From: Rhodococcoides kroppenstedtii
Lineage (GTDB): Bacteria; Actinomycetota; Actinomycetes; Mycobacteriales; Mycobacteriaceae
NCBI RefSeq assembly: GCF_900111805.1
Contig: NZ_FOJN01000001.1
Location: 62,001-126,000, forward strand
Direction: 5' to 3'
DNA: 64,000 nucleotides
Under the pieces are notes generated by a model, which was not told where the DNA came from, did no database searches, and saw only the letters and a list, made by a program, of their open reading frames with translations. This document shows positions 35,223-45,096 of the stretch, piece after piece; position 1 is the stretch's first letter; every line of letters begins with the position of its first letter. The translations under genes were made by a program, and so were the position numbers.

Positions 35223-35270
35223 CGGCTCGGTCGGCCTGACGACACCGACGGCACCATCGCCTCCGACACG

Positions 35271-35317
35271 GACGACGGCGCCCGCTCCCCGATGACCGGG
35301 GGGCGGGCACCGTCGTC
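35271..35317. terminator. Strong bidirectional hairpin
   Basis: The 21-nt arms (35271-35291 and 35297-35317) pair throughout with two G-T pairs and a 5-nt loop. The hairpin lies between the rightward membrane protein (stop 35222) and the leftward 34-residue ORF (stop 35346), so it can end both transcripts. Confidence 0.75.
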
Positions 35318-35345
35318 GTCTCGGACTCGGTCGAGCCGGGAGGGA

Positions 35346-35450
35346 TCAGAGGCCGAAGGGCAGTACACCGGGGGTCAGGTAGAACCCACTCGAGCCGGCG
35401 GCGATCCCGCCGATGCCGCTGAGGATCAGGTTGATGAAGTCGGTGATCAC
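35346..35450 (-). CDS. 34-residue hydrophobic peptide (unannotated small ORF)
   Basis: GTG at 35450 follows an aaagga ribosome site and opens a 34-codon ORF. The product begins MITDFINLILSGIGGIAAGS and ends GFYLTPGVLPFGL: a short hydrophobic, Ile/Gly-rich amphipathic helix with a GSSG turn. It is followed 29 bp later by a strong hairpin, and lies 64 bp behind the dnaE1 stop on the same strand. The signals of start, ribosome site and terminator together support a real gene. No family is recognised; membrane association is inferred. Confidence 0.55.
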   Translation of the reverse strand: MITDFINLILSGIGGIAAGSSGFYLTPGVLPFGL

Positions 35451-35514
35451 AGGGGCGTCCTTTCGTTGACGTGATGTCGTGCGTCGACGCCTCGACGGTA
35501 CCGGCAGGTGCTGC

Positions 35515-38500
35515 TCAGACCGTGAGACAGCCCGGTCCCAGCAACGCCTTGAGGTCCCCCATGAGCGCCGAGGACGGCGTCACCCGCAGCTTCTCGTCCA
35601 CCTTGAGTACCGTCACCCGGTCTCCGCTCAACAACCGCAGGTGAACGTCGGACGTCCCGGGATGGCTGGCCAGCACCCGCTTGAGCGCGCCGACCTTGTC
35701 GGCCGTGCAGAGCCGGGTGGGCAGACTGACCGCGAGGGGCTTGGCGACGCCCACCGCGGAGAGATCCGGTACGGCGAGATCGTTGGCGATGAGCGAGATG
35801 CGATCGTCACGCGCGGAGACGCGCGCCTTGACCAGGACCACGGAGTCCTCGGCGACGTCGGCGCCGAACACCGAGTACGCCTGCGGGAAGAACAGCACCT
35901 CGATACCGCCGGAGAGATCTTCGAGTTGTGCCGACGCCCACGTCAGGCCGTTCTTGTTCACACGACGGTTCACCGAGGCCAGGATGCCGCCGACGGTGAC
36001 CTGCGTGCCGTCCTTGAGCCCGCCCTCGAGAATCGTGGGGATCGCCGTGTCGGACTGCGCGGCCAGCACGTGTTCGACCCCGTTGAGCGGATGTCCGGAG
36101 ACGTAGAGCCCCAGCATCTCTCGCTCGAGGGCCAAGCGGTGCTTGGTGTCCCACTCCTCGTCCGGGATTTTGACGTTGAACACGCTGGTGACGGACTCGT
36201 CGGCGTCGACCCCGCCGAACAGGTCGAACTGGCCGATGGCTTCGGCCTTCTTGGTGCCCAGGACGGAGTCGATCGCGTCGGCGTGCACCAGCACCAGGCC
36301 CTTGCGAGGGTGGCCGAGCGAGTCGAAACCACCGGCCTTGACGAGAGATTCGGTGACCTTCTTGTTGCACGCGGTGGCATCGATCTTCGCCAGGTAGTCG
36401 GAGAAGTCGGTGAACTTCCCCTTCTCCGTGCGCGCCGCGATGATCGACGACACCACGTTGGCCCCGACGTTGCGCACCGCGCCCATGCCGAATCGGATGT
36501 CCTCCCCCACCGACGCGAAGTTCTGCTCGGACTCGTTGACGTCGGGCGGCAGCACGGTGATCCCGAGCTTGCGGCAGTCGGCCAGGTAGACCGCGGCCTT
36601 GTCCTTGTCGTCGCCGACGGACGTGAGCAGACCCGCCATGTACTCCGCCGGGTAGTTGGCCTTGAGGTAGCCGGTCCAGTACGAGACGAGCCCGTATCCC
36701 GCGGCGTGCGACTTGTTGAACGCGTAGCCCGCGAACGGGAGGATGGTGTCCCACAGAGCCTTGATGGCGGGTTCGGAGAAGTTGTTGCCCAGCATGCCTT
36801 CTCGGAATCCCGCGTAGGCCTCCTCGAGCACCGAGAGCTTCTTCTTGCCCATGGCGCGACGGAGGATGTCGGCCTGCCCCAGCGAGTAGCCCGCGACCTT
36901 CTGAGCGATCTGCATGATCTGCTCCTGGTACACGATGAGCCCGTAGGTGTCCTTCAGGATCTCCGCGAGCGGCTCCTCGAGCTCGGGGTGGATCGGGGTG
37001 ACCTGCTGGCGTCCGTTCTTGCGATCGGCGTAATCGTTGTGCGCGTTCATGCCCATCGGACCCGGGCGGTAGAGCGCGAGGACCGCCACGATGTCCTCGA
37101 AGCCGGTGGGCTGCATCCGGCGCAGCAGGTCGCGCATGGCGCTGCCGTCGAGCTGGAACACGCCGAGAGTGTCGCCGCGGGCGAGCAACTCGTACGTCGC
37201 GGGATCGTCGAGGCCGAGCGTGTCGAGGTCCAGCTCGATCCCGCGATTCGCCTTGATGTTGTCGATCGCGTCCCCGATGACGGTCAGGTTGCGCAAGCCC
37301 AGGAAGTCCATCTTGAGCAGGCCGATGGCCTCGCACGACGGGTAGTCCCACCCGGTGATGATGGCGCCGTCCTGCGGACGCTTCCACACCGGAATGGCGT
37401 CGGTGAGCGGCTCGGAGGACATGATAACCGCGCAGGCGTGGACGCCCGCGTTGCGGATCAGACCCTCGAGGCCCCGAGCGGTGTCGTAGATCTTGGCGAC
37501 GTCCGGGTTCGACTCGATCAGCGAGCGGACCTCGGCGGCTTCCTTGTACCGCTCGTGCGTCGGGTCGGTGATGCCGGCGACCGAGATGTCCTTGGCCATG
37601 ATGGGCGGCGGCAGTGCCTTGGTGATCTGGTCGGCGATGGCGAAGCCGGGCTGGCCGAACTGCACGCGGGCGGAGTCCTTGATGGCCGCCTTGGTCTTGA
37701 TGGTGCCGAACGTGATCACCTGGGCCACCCGGTCGCTGCCCCACTTCTCGGTGGCGTAGCGCACCATCTCGCCGCGGCGGCGATCGTCGAAGTCGATGTC
37801 GATGTCGGGCATCGACACGCGCTCGGGGTTGAGGAAGCGCTCGAAGAGCAGTCCGTGCGGGAGCGGGTCGATGTTGGTGATGCCCATCGCGTAGGCCACG
37901 AGGGACCCGGCGGCCGATCCACGACCCGGTCCGACGCGGATACCGACCTCGCGCGCGTGCTTGATGAGGTCCCCGACCACGAGGAAGTAGGCCGGGAAGC
38001 CCATCTCGAGGATGACGGCGATCTCGTACTTCGCCCGATCCCGATATTCCTGCGGGACCCCGTCGGGGAAACGCCACTCGAGGCCGCGCTCGACCTCCTT
38101 GGTCAGGAAGGAGCCCTGGGTCTCCCCCTCCGGCACCGGGAAGATCGGCATGCGGTCCCGGTGCTCCCACACGTCGTCGTAGGACTGCACCCGCTCGGCG
38201 ATCAGCAGAGTCGAATCACACGCACCGGGCACCTCCGAGTCCCACAGCGCACGCATCTCCTCGGCCGACTTGAGGTAGTAACCGTCCCCATCGAACTTGA
38301 AGCGGGTGGGATCCGAGAGCGTCTTGCCGGTCTGAATGCACAGCAGCGCTTCGTGATTGGTGGAGGCGTCCTTGGTGACGTAGTGGCAGTCGTTGGTCGC
38401 GAGCGGGGGGATGCCGAGCTGCTCGCCGATGCGCAGCAGCCCCTCCCGCACGCGCCGCTCGATGGACAACCCGTGATCCATCAGCTCGAGGAAGAAGTTG

Positions 38501-39048
38501 TCCGGGCCCCAGATCTCCTGCCACTTGGCCGCGGCCTCGAGCGCCTCCCGCTCGTGGCCGAGGCGCAGGCGAGTCTGGATCTCGCCGGACGGGCATCCGG
38601 TGGTCGCGATGATGCCCTCGGCATGGGTGGCGATGAGCTCCTCGTCCATGCGCGCCCACTTGCCCAGCTGCCCCTCGATGGACGCGAGCGACGACAGCTT
38701 GAACAGGTTCCGCAGACCGGTGGCGTTCTCCGCGACCATGGTCATGTGCGTGTACGCACCGCTGCCCGACACGTCGTCCGACTTCTGACTGCGGTCGCCC
38801 CACAGCACGCGCTTCTTTTCGAAGCGCGACTCCGGCGCGATGTAGGCCTCGATCCCGATGATCGGCTTGATGCCGGCCTTCTTGGCCTCGTTGTAGAACT
38901 CGCTGGCCCCGTACATGTTGCCGTGGTCGGTCATTCCCACCGCGCTCATCCCGAGGCGCTGCGCCTCCGCGAACAGCGGCGCGATCTTCGCGGCGCCGTC
39001 CAGCATGGAGTACTCGGTGTGATTGTGGAGATGAACGAAGTCCGACAC
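35515..39048 (-). CDS. dnaE1: DNA polymerase III alpha subunit DnaE1
   Basis: The 1177-residue replicative polymerase catalytic subunit. The N-terminal PHP proofreading domain starts [15 protein letters not shown] and continues with [12 protein letters not shown]. The palm has the catalytic Asp motif in [11 protein letters not shown]. The internal beta-clamp and tau regions and the C-terminal OB fold ([20 protein letters not shown]) are in place. GTG at 39048 is preferred: TTAGAGT lies 7 nt upstream, a leaderless arrangement; starts at 39057 and 39078 are also in frame. The order with rluD and lspA nearby recalls M. tuberculosis. Confidence 0.97.
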   Translation of the reverse strand: MSDFVHLHNHTEYSMLDGAAKIAPLFAEAQRLGMSAVGMTDHGNMYGASEFYNEAKKAGIKPIIGIEAYIAPESRFEKKRVLWGDRSQKSDDVSGSGAYTHMTMVAENATGLRNLFKLSSLASIEGQLGKWARMDEELIATHAEGIIATTGCPSGEIQTRLRLGHEREALEAAAKWQEIWGPDNFFLELMDHGLSIERRVREGLLRIGEQLGIPPLATNDCHYVTKDASTNHEALLCIQTGKTLSDPTRFKFDGDGYYLKSAEEMRALWDSEVPGACDSTLLIAERVQSYDDVWEHRDRMPIFPVPEGETQGSFLTKEVERGLEWRFPDGVPQEYRDRAKYEIAVILEMGFPAYFLVVGDLIKHAREVGIRVGPGRGSAAGSLVAYAMGITNIDPLPHGLLFERFLNPERVSMPDIDIDFDDRRRGEMVRYATEKWGSDRVAQVITFGTIKTKAAIKDSARVQFGQPGFAIADQITKALPPPIMAKDISVAGITDPTHERYKEAAEVRSLIESNPDVAKIYDTARGLEGLIRNAGVHACAVIMSSEPLTDAIPVWKRPQDGAIITGWDYPSCEAIGLLKMDFLGLRNLTVIGDAIDNIKANRGIELDLDTLGLDDPATYELLARGDTLGVFQLDGSAMRDLLRRMQPTGFEDIVAVLALYRPGPMGMNAHNDYADRKNGRQQVTPIHPELEEPLAEILKDTYGLIVYQEQIMQIAQKVAGYSLGQADILRRAMGKKKLSVLEEAYAGFREGMLGNNFSEPAIKALWDTILPFAGYAFNKSHAAGYGLVSYWTGYLKANYPAEYMAGLLTSVGDDKDKAAVYLADCRKLGITVLPPDVNESEQNFASVGEDIRFGMGAVRNVGANVVSSIIAARTEKGKFTDFSDYLAKIDATACNKKVTESLVKAGGFDSLGHPRKGLVLVHADAIDSVLGTKKAEAIGQFDLFGGVDADESVTSVFNVKIPDEEWDTKHRLALEREMLGLYVSGHPLNGVEHVLAAQSDTAIPTILEGGLKDGTQVTVGGILASVNRRVNKNGLTWASAQLEDLSGGIEVLFFPQAYSVFGADVAEDSVVLVKARVSARDDRISLIANDLAVPDLSAVGVAKPLAVSLPTRLCTADKVGALKRVLASHPGTSDVHLRLLSGDRVTVLKVDEKLRVTPSSALMGDLKALLGPGCLTV

Positions 39049-39132
39049 GGGAGCCACTCTAAGCCGTCCGACCGACACGATTCGCCGTACACGCGGGCCG
39101 GTGCGCGAGTGACGGAAGGGGCGCGCCGACGC

Positions 39133-40074
39133 TCACCGGCCGGGGTCCGCCGCCACCGCTTCGGCGGGCACCGTGGCCACCCGTTCGGCCCGCATCCGGC
39201 GGACCGAACCGACCGTGAACACCGCGAGCGCGCACCAGATGAGCGCGAATCCGACCCACCGCGAGGCGGGCATGTCCTCGTGCAGGACCAGCACGCCCCA
39301 GGCCATCTGCAGCCCCGGCGTGAGGTACTGGAGCAGGCCGAGGGTGACCAGCGGGATCTTCTGCGCGGCCACGCCGAACAGCAGCAGCGGAACGGCGGTG
39401 ACCGGCCCCGCCGTGAGCAACAGGGCGGCGTGCCACGGCCCCTGCGAGAACGCGCCCGCTCCCCCGCTCACACCCAGCCAGACGAGGAACGTCACCGCGA
39501 TCGGCGCGGCCACCAGACCTTCGGCCGTCAGCGACGTGGTCGGTTCGAGCGGCACGATCTTCTTCATCACGCCGTAGCAGGCGAACGACAGCGCCAGGGT
39601 GAGTGCGATCACGGGCGGCCGCCCGTAGTCGACGGTGAGGACCACCACGGCGATCGCGGCGAGCACCAGCGCCGCCGTCTGTGCCCGCGCGAGACGCTCG
39701 CGGAAGATCACCACCCCGAGCAGCACGCTGACCAACGGATTCACGAAGTACCCGAGCGCGGCCTCCACCACCCGACCGGACGAGACGGCGTAGATGTAGG
39801 TGCCCCAGTTGATCGCGATGAACGCCGACGCGGATGCCACCACCGCCCACGTCCGCGGCGACAGCCCGCGCAGCGTGCCGAGCCGGCCCAGCACCGCCAG
39901 CACGACGGTCATGAGCACCAGCGTCCACACGATGCGATGCGCGAGCACCTCGAGGGCGCCGGCGAAGCTCAGCAGACCGAAGTACGCCGGGAACAGGCCC
40001 CATAGGCCGTAGGCGCCGACACCCGCGGCCGTGCCCACGGTGGTGGTCGATCGCGGGGACGACTGTCGTTGCAC
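39133..40074 (-). CDS. rarD: RarD-type EamA-family permease
   Basis: A 313-residue protein with about ten membrane helices in two repeats. The start GVGAYGLWGLFPAYFGLLSF, the HRIVWTL stretch, INWGTYIYAVSSGRVVEAAL and GYFVNPLVSVLLGVVIFRER are the RarD signature, and the second repeat has LLQYLTPGLQMAWGVLVLHE. RarD was named for chloramphenicol sensitivity, but the transported substrate is unknown. It is divergent from the zinc-ribbon gene with 59 bp between. Confidence 0.9.
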   Translation of the reverse strand: MQRQSSPRSTTTVGTAAGVGAYGLWGLFPAYFGLLSFAGALEVLAHRIVWTLVLMTVVLAVLGRLGTLRGLSPRTWAVVASASAFIAINWGTYIYAVSSGRVVEAALGYFVNPLVSVLLGVVIFRERLARAQTAALVLAAIAVVVLTVDYGRPPVIALTLALSFACYGVMKKIVPLEPTTSLTAEGLVAAPIAVTFLVWLGVSGGAGAFSQGPWHAALLLTAGPVTAVPLLLFGVAAQKIPLVTLGLLQYLTPGLQMAWGVLVLHEDMPASRWVGFALIWCALAVFTVGSVRRMRAERVATVPAEAVAADPGR

Positions 40075-40133
40075 TCGCTCACGCTAGCCCCGACCCCCGA
40101 CCGTGACGACGGGGCACGGGCACAATCGAGGAG

Positions 40134-40556
40134 GTGGCCCACCGCAAGCGCGAGACGACGACCGTGCCGGACAAGACCTGCGCCGTGTGCGGGCGCCGGA
40201 TCGAGTGGCGGAAGAAGTGGGAACGTGACTGGGACTCGGTGAAGTACTGCAGCGATTCCTGCCGCGCCGACGCGCGCCGCGTCCTGGGTAGCACCGCGGC
40301 CCGTCGCGCCCCCGAGCACGACCTCGAGGGCGAGATCGGTCGCCTGCTCGACTCCCGCGCGTGGGACTCCTCGATCTGCCCGTCGGATGTCGCCCGCGCG
40401 GTGGCACCCGACGACTGGCGGCCGCTGATGGAACCGGTGCGCCGCGCCGCCCGCCGCCTGGTCGCCCGCGGCGAGGTGGAGATCACGCAGGGCGGGTCGG
40501 TGGTGGACCCGTCGACGGCCAAGGGGCCCATCCGCATTCGCCGACCGCGAAGCTAG
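40134..40556 (+). CDS. DUF2256/DUF3253 two-domain protein
   Basis: A 140-residue protein. Residues ~13-48 are a DUF2256 zinc ribbon: CAVCGRRIEWRKKWERDWDS then VKYCSDSCR, giving C-x2-C and C-x3-C ligands. Residues ~60-130 (LEGEIGRLLDSRAWDSSICP, then VAPDDWRPLMEPVRRAARRL) are a DUF3253 winged-helix-like domain. Both domains are uncharacterised, and their fusion is common in actinobacteria. The GTG follows CACAAT by 7 nt, so the mRNA may be leaderless. Confidence 0.85.
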   Translation: MAHRKRETTTVPDKTCAVCGRRIEWRKKWERDWDSVKYCSDSCRADARRVLGSTAARRAPEHDLEGEIGRLLDSRAWDSSICPSDVARAVAPDDWRPLMEPVRRAARRLVARGEVEITQGGSVVDPSTAKGPIRIRRPRS

Positions 40557-40566
40557 TTTCCCGGCG

Positions 40567-41331
40567 TCACGCCACCCCGGCGAGTCGCCGGGCCCGGTCG
40601 ACGGCCGCGTCGACCGACCCCCGCATCACCGGACCGTGCCCCGGGATCAGGACGTCCGCGTCGCGCCCGGTGAAGGCGTCGAGAGCGGCGATCTCGCCCT
40701 CGCGATCGTGCGCGAAGAGGTTCGGCAGCATCTGCGCCCCGACATGGCGGCACAGCGCGTGCCCGGTGATCAGCGCGTCACCCGTGAGAAGCGCACCCGC
40801 GTGCGGGAGGTGGTAGCCGGTGTGTCCCGACGTGTGCCCGGGCGAGGCCACCGGCACCGGTGCTCCCGGCAGGTCCAGTGCTCCCCCGGCGTCGACGACG
40901 GCCTCGAACCCGTCCGCGTCGGGCACGGCACCGGAGCGCGTACCTCCGGCACGTGCGATGCGCAGGGCCCAGGCCGCCGCCCCCGGCCGCCAGATGTTGC
41001 GAACGACGTCGGCAGGACCCGCCTGCTCGAGGTACTCCCGACGCGCGTGCCGCGCCTCGACCGACGACGTCAGCACCGGCGTGCCGTACGTGGCCGCGAA
41101 GTGCGCGGCACCGCCGATGTGGTCGATGTGCGCGTGCGTCAACAGGATTGCGCGCACGTCCTCCGGGCGGCGACCCAGCCGGGCGAGCGACTCGATCACC
41201 GCACCGACGTACCGCGGGTAACCGGAGTCGATCAGCGTGACGTCGGTGCCGTCGACCAACAGCGTCCAGTTCACGTCGGGCCCGGCGGCGACGTGGACGC
41301 CGTCGGCGACGGTCGTCACGGTGGGAGTGCT
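40567..41331 (-). CDS. Metallo-beta-lactamase-fold hydrolase
   Basis: A ~254-residue protein with the full metal motif: THAHIDHIGG (HxHxDH), a later His in SPGHTSGHTGYHL, Asp in LLTGDALITGH and a final His in IPGHGPVMRG. This is the glyoxalase II-like group of the fold; substrate unknown. The GTG at 41331 is preferred because CATACT lies 8 nt upstream, which fits a leaderless mRNA. ATG at 41382 would add 17 residues. It is convergent with the DUF2256 gene, 10 bp apart. Confidence 0.85.
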   Translation of the reverse strand, partial: STPTVTTVADGVHVAAGPDVNWTLLVDGTDVTLIDSGYPRYVGAVIESLARLGRRPEDVRAILLTHAHIDHIGGAAHFAATYGTPVLTSSVEARHARREYLEQAGPADVVRNIWRPGAAAWALRIARAGGTRSGAVPDADGFEAVVDAGGALDLPGAPVPVASPGHTSGHTGYHLPHAGALLTGDALITGHALCRHVGAQMLPNLFAHDREGEIAALDAFTGRDADVLIPGHGPVMRGSVDAAVDRARRLAGVA

Positions 41332-41470
41332 CACGATCGACGAGTATGACCGTGCACGCGGGCGCGCGGAAGGGTCGGCCATGACGTTGGTCACGCCGCG
41401 TCGAAAAGCCGCTGGCGGCACCAGGTCCGGCCGCGGGGGTCCGCACCGGTCTGCACTAGTCTCGGTCGAC

Positions 41471-42187
41471 GTGATCGACTCCGTCTCCGCCAGCTCCGTC
41501 TCCACCGGTTCCGACTCCACCGACTCCCCCACCGCAGGCTCCGACACCCTCACCGTGTCCCGCGCCGAGCACGACGCGCCGAGGAAGTGGAGCCCGGGCG
41601 GCTGCGTCTGGTGCGGCAGCCGCGAGGACGTCCAGGATTTCGCGAACGAGCCGCGCTGCGCCGACTGCCGCGAGCACGAGTCCACCATCGACACCGCCCG
41701 CCGCTTCCTCGGGATGTACGGCCTGCGTCCGCTCGGCGGCGCCGTCACCTCCGACGACGAGGAGGAGCTCGAGCACCGCACGGCGGCCCGGAGTGCCCGC
41801 GCCGCCCTTGAGCGCGTGCGCCTGCCGAAGCGGCCGGCCGCCGCCGACGTCCGCAAGTCGTCGTCCCGCGCCGGAGCGGCGTCCACGCTCCGCCCCGCGC
41901 ACCCGCCGACGTCCGCCTCCCGCACCGCGGGCCCCGCACCCCGCGCGGCCGCGACTCGTTCGACTCCGCCCGCCGGGTCCGTCACCGGGGTCGACGTCGC
42001 CGCCCTGGCCGACCGGGTCGCAGGACTGCTCGATCAGTTGAGCGCGATCGACGCCGGCATCGCCGATGCCGAGGCGTCGAGCGGTCTCCCCGCCCGCGCC
42101 CGGCTGAGCGACCTCACCCGGCAGCGCGCCACCGTCATGACCACCCTTGCCGCGCTGGAGAAGGCACGGCGCGGCGTCACCGGCTGA
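41471..42187 (+). CDS. Uncharacterised protein with Cys4 zinc motif
   Basis: A 238-residue protein. A Ser/Thr/Asp-rich N-terminal 35 residues are followed by a putative zinc knuckle with CVWCG and CADCREH (C-x2-C pairs ~20 apart, residues ~47-70). A FLGMYGLRPLGG segment comes next, then a long Ala/Arg/Pro/Ser-rich linker, and a C-terminal helix pair (AALADRVAGLLDQLSAIDAG, LTRQRATVMTTLAALEKARR). I do not recognise a family. TAGTCT stands 8 nt before the GTG, so it may be leaderless. Convergent with the DUF218 gene (11-bp overlap). Confidence 0.7.
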   Translation: MIDSVSASSVSTGSDSTDSPTAGSDTLTVSRAEHDAPRKWSPGGCVWCGSREDVQDFANEPRCADCREHESTIDTARRFLGMYGLRPLGGAVTSDDEEELEHRTAARSARAALERVRLPKRPAAADVRKSSSRAGAASTLRPAHPPTSASRTAGPAPRAAATRSTPPAGSVTGVDVAALADRVAGLLDQLSAIDAGIADAEASSGLPARARLSDLTRQRATVMTTLAALEKARRGVTG

Positions 42188-42929
42188 CGAGCTCCAGGGC
42201 CCGCCGCACGGCGTCGGTCGGCGGTGACTCGACGGTCGGCGGCGTGCCCAGCAGCCGGGTGGCCGCGGCCTTCGGCCTTGCCAGCAACTCGCGTCCGAAC
42301 TGCCGGATCGCGGCCGGGCGGGACACCGCGACGGGGGCGTCGACCCCGTCCGCCTCGATCCCGGCGTCTCGACACTGGGCGAGCGCGCGGGCCGTGTGCA
42401 TGCCCTGACTGACCACCAGCGCCCGCGCGATCCCGAAGGTGCGCGCGGCCCGCAGACACGAGTCCCGAGTGTTCAGTCCGAACGGATCGGCCACCAGGCG
42501 TGCGGGATCGATCCCTCGCGCCACGAGATCGTCGGTCATCGCCGCGATCTCGTCCCCGGAGTCCCCGGATCCGTTGCCGGACAACAGCAGAACCTCCACC
42601 CGACCGGACTCGACCAGCCGTGCCGCGGCGTCGACCCTGGCCGCGAGATAGCGCGCCGGCGCGCCGTTCTCCACCCGTGCACCGAGCACGACGGCCACCG
42701 GTGCGGCCGGCGCGTCGTCGACGCCGTACACGTGGCCCCGCGCGGTCGCCTCGACCCAGACCGTGCTCGCGACGATCGCGCCCACGACCGCCGCCGCCGT
42801 GAGCACCGTCGCCCCGCACACGACGGACGATCTCGACCGCCGGGTCACGCGGACGGCACCGGGCCGGCTGTTCACGCGGACGGCACCGGGCCGGTTGTTC
42901 ACGCGGACGGCACCGGGCCGGCTGTTCAC
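42177..42929 (-). CDS. YdcF/SanA-like DUF218 protein
   Basis: A 223-250-residue protein with one membrane helix near the N-terminus (VVCGATVLTAAAVVGAIVAS) and an extracytoplasmic DUF218 domain: APVAVVLGARVENGAPARYL, then LLLSGNGSGDSGDEI, FGLNTRDSCLRAARTFGI and ALVVSQGMHTARAL. The family is linked to cell-envelope homeostasis (vancomycin exclusion protein SanA). The 5' end consists of a 27-bp tandem repeat, so four GTG codons in frame (42929, 42902, 42875, 42848) are possible starts. The first overlaps the upstream stop by 4 bp. Confidence 0.85.
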   Translation of the reverse strand: MNSRPGAVRVNNRPGAVRVNSRPGAVRVTRRSRSSVVCGATVLTAAAVVGAIVASTVWVEATARGHVYGVDDAPAAPVAVVLGARVENGAPARYLAARVDAAARLVESGRVEVLLLSGNGSGDSGDEIAAMTDDLVARGIDPARLVADPFGLNTRDSCLRAARTFGIARALVVSQGMHTARALAQCRDAGIEADGVDAPVAVSRPAAIRQFGRELLARPKAAATRLLGTPPTVESPPTDAVRRALELVSR

Positions 42930-42946
42930 GCGGACGGCACCGGGCC
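42845..42946. repeat. 27-bp tandem repeat, nearly four copies, over a gene junction
   Basis: Units 42845-42871, 42872-42898 and 42899-42925 differ by one base, and a fourth partial unit (42926-42946) is the 3' end of the upstream gene. Each unit reads tcacgcggacggcaccgggc plus ccgg(c/t)tgt. The unit length is nine codons, and each adds a VNSRPGAVR-type segment and a GTG to the DUF218 gene. Confidence 0.9.
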
Positions 42947-43564
42947 GTCGTCGGGCAGCACCGCGGTGCCCACCCGTTCCGGCCACAGAGGGGTCACGGA
43001 CAGGGTCCCGAACACGGCGTCGGGCGGCGCGGCCTCGACGCCGCGCACGCCGTCGGCGGTCGCCAGGCGGACCAGGCCGGCGGGGGCGGCGCGCACGAGA
43101 ACCCCGGCCACACAGGCACAGTCGGCGAGCAGTCGGGTGCGCACCAGCGCCGCGACGGCCTCGCCCCGCTCGTCCCGACCGGGCGTGACGCGTGACGCGG
43201 CATCGCGCACCGCACGCGTCAGCACCGCATCCGTGTCCGGCACCGCCACCGTGAGCAGTGGAGTCTGGACACGGTCCACCGGCACGTGGACGTACGCCTC
43301 GGACACCCGGACGTCGCCGACGAGGCCGCGAATCTCGTCCGCCCGCACCGACCGGGCGAACGACACGAGCGCCCACCGCTCCGCCCCGCCGTCGTCATCC
43401 GTCTGCGATCCGACGCGGGCCAGGTAGTCCGCTGCCGTCTCGTCGTTCGCCGGACCGAGCGCGTCGGTGACGCTCGGGGCGCGGGAGGCGGGCGTCGTCA
43501 CGCCGAGGACGAGGACGAGCGCGGCGAGCACCACGAGCGCCGCCACCGACCCGATGCGCGCCAC
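42926..43564 (-). CDS. Membrane-anchored hypothetical protein
   Basis: A 212-residue protein beginning VARIGSVAALVVLAALVLVL, a signal anchor, with an extracytoplasmic domain after VTTPASRAPSVTDALGPAND. The domain has DETAADYLARVGSQTDDDGG, RWALVSFARSVRADEI, and a Cys pair in LLADCACVAG. I do not recognise a family. GTG at 43564 lies 4 bp after the rluD stop, so it is in the lspA-rluD transcript, and its own end overlaps the DUF218 gene. Its last seven codons are the repeated unit. Confidence 0.75.
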   Translation of the reverse strand: MARIGSVAALVVLAALVLVLGVTTPASRAPSVTDALGPANDETAADYLARVGSQTDDDGGAERWALVSFARSVRADEIRGLVGDVRVSEAYVHVPVDRVQTPLLTVAVPDTDAVLTRAVRDAASRVTPGRDERGEAVAALVRTRLLADCACVAGVLVRAAPAGLVRLATADGVRGVEAAPPDAVFGTLSVTPLWPERVGTAVLPDDGPVPSA

Positions 43565-43568
43565 CGGA

Positions 43569-44495
43569 TCAGCCCGCTCGCAGAACGTCCAGGGCGTGCT
43601 GCAGGTCGGCCGGGTAGGGGCTGGTGAACTCGACGTAGCGTCCGTCGGCCGGGTGCGTGAAGCCGAGCGCACGCGCGTGCAACCACTGCCGCTCGAGGCC
43701 GAGCCGGGCGGCGAGCGTCGGGTCGGCCCCGTAGGTGAGATCTCCGCAGCAGGGGTGGCGGAGAGCGGAGAAGTGCACCCGGATCTGGTGGGTCCGTCCG
43801 GTTTCGAGGTGCACGTCGAGCAGGCTCGCCGCCTGGAACGCCTCCACGGTGTCGTAATGCGTGATGCTCGGCTTGCCGTCCGCGGTGACGGCGAACTTCC
43901 AGTCGTTGGAGCGATGACGCCCGATGGGCGCGTCGATGGTGCCGCTGCTCGGATCCGGATGGCCCTGCACGAGAGCGTGGTAGCGCTTGTCGATGGTGCG
44001 CTGCTTGAACGCACGCTTGAGCACCGTGTAGGCGTGTTCGCTGGTCGCCACGACCATCACGCCCGACGTGCCGACGTCGAGACGGTGGACGATGCCCTGC
44101 CGCTCGTGCACGCCGGACGTCGAGATGCGGAACCCGGCGGCCGCGAGACCGCCGATGACCGTCGGTCCGGTCCATCCCACCGAGGCGTGTGCCGCGACTC
44201 CGACGGGCTTGTCGACCACCACGATGTCGTCGTCGGAATAGAGGATCTCCATGCCCTCGACCGGCTGCGCCTCGATGGTGAGCGGGCGTGCGGGCTCGGG
44301 CAGCTGCACCTCGAGCCACGACCCGCTGCCCAGCCGGTCGGACTTGGCGACGGCCGCACCGTCGACGCTGACCGACCCCTCCTCGGCAAGGGTCGCCACC
44401 ACGGTGCGCGAGAGTCCCAGCAGCCGCGCGAGTCCCGCGTCGACACGCATGCCGTCCAGCCCGTCGGGAACCGGCATGGACCGTACTTCCCTCAC
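43569..44495 (-). CDS. rluD: RluD-type 23S rRNA pseudouridine synthase
   Basis: A 308-residue RNA-modifying enzyme. The N-terminal S4 domain ([20 protein letters not shown]) precedes the catalytic domain, where [14 protein letters not shown] holds the active-site Asp. [19 protein letters not shown] and [15 protein letters not shown] complete the family pattern. It converts uridines of 23S rRNA helix 69-type sites to pseudouridine. Its GTG overlaps the lspA stop by 4 bp, the same arrangement as lspA-Rv1540 in M. tuberculosis. Confidence 0.95.
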   Translation of the reverse strand: MREVRSMPVPDGLDGMRVDAGLARLLGLSRTVVATLAEEGSVSVDGAAVAKSDRLGSGSWLEVQLPEPARPLTIEAQPVEGMEILYSDDDIVVVDKPVGVAAHASVGWTGPTVIGGLAAAGFRISTSGVHERQGIVHRLDVGTSGVMVVATSEHAYTVLKRAFKQRTIDKRYHALVQGHPDPSSGTIDAPIGRHRSNDWKFAVTADGKPSITHYDTVEAFQAASLLDVHLETGRTHQIRVHFSALRHPCCGDLTYGADPTLAARLGLERQWLHARALGFTHPADGRYVEFTSPYPADLQHALDVLRAG

Positions 44496-45064
44496 GCCGT
44501 CGCTCCCGACTGGCCCGAGCGGCCGCCGGCCTCGGCCTCGCTCTCGGTGTCGGCCTCGTCCCGACGCCGCGATCCGTCCGGCTCGACCCCGAACAACGAC
44601 AGCGCGACGAGCAACACCGCGCCGCACACGATGGACGAGTCCGCCACGTTGAACACCGGCCACCATCCGACGGACACGAAGTCCACCACGTGACCCTGCA
44701 GCGGGCCGGGCGAGCGGAAGAAGCGGTCGATCAGGTTGCCCAGCGCCCCACCCAGGATCAGTCCGAGCCCCAGCGCCCACCACGGCGAGCGCAGGGTCCG
44801 GCCGATCTTGATCACACCGATCACGACGGCCACCGCGACCAGCGTCAACACCCAGGTCATGCCCGTCGCGATGGAGAAGGCCGCGCCCGGATTGCGGTAG
44901 AGCACCAGCTCGACGGTGTCCCCCACGATGCTGACGGGGCGACCCGGCTCGATGAAGGCGACGGCGGCGATCTTGGTGAGCAGATCCGCGGCGAGAACGA
45001 CGGCGGCCACGGTCAGCAGTCGCCTCGTCCGGAGGGGACGGGTGGCGGTTCGATCCTCGGTCAC
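44492..45064 (-). CDS. lspA: Lipoprotein signal peptidase LspA
   Basis: A 190-residue aspartic membrane protease that removes signal peptides from prolipoproteins. Four helices are visible. The catalytic Asp pair is in [20 protein letters not shown] (Asp113) and FNVADSSI (Asp142), and YRNPGAAFS is the conserved N-terminal signature. The C-terminus is a polar tail with several Glu and Arg. GTG at 45064 is chosen: GACAAT ends 6 nt upstream, which suggests a leaderless transcript. Several lipoproteins encoded nearby would be its substrates. Confidence 0.95.
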   Translation of the reverse strand: MTEDRTATRPLRTRRLLTVAAVVLAADLLTKIAAVAFIEPGRPVSIVGDTVELVLYRNPGAAFSIATGMTWVLTLVAVAVVIGVIKIGRTLRSPWWALGLGLILGGALGNLIDRFFRSPGPLQGHVVDFVSVGWWPVFNVADSSIVCGAVLLVALSLFGVEPDGSRRRDEADTESEAEAGGRSGQSGATA

Positions 45065-45096
45065 GGGTCCATTGTCCCCTACGGGACGAGCAGCAC

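Noticed and set aside
35479-40005. A 1508-codon rightward open frame opposite dnaE1 and rarD
   Set aside because: It is the antisense of two clear genes. Its product is rich in Arg, Gly, Val and His with no domain, as expected from GC-rich third codon positions.
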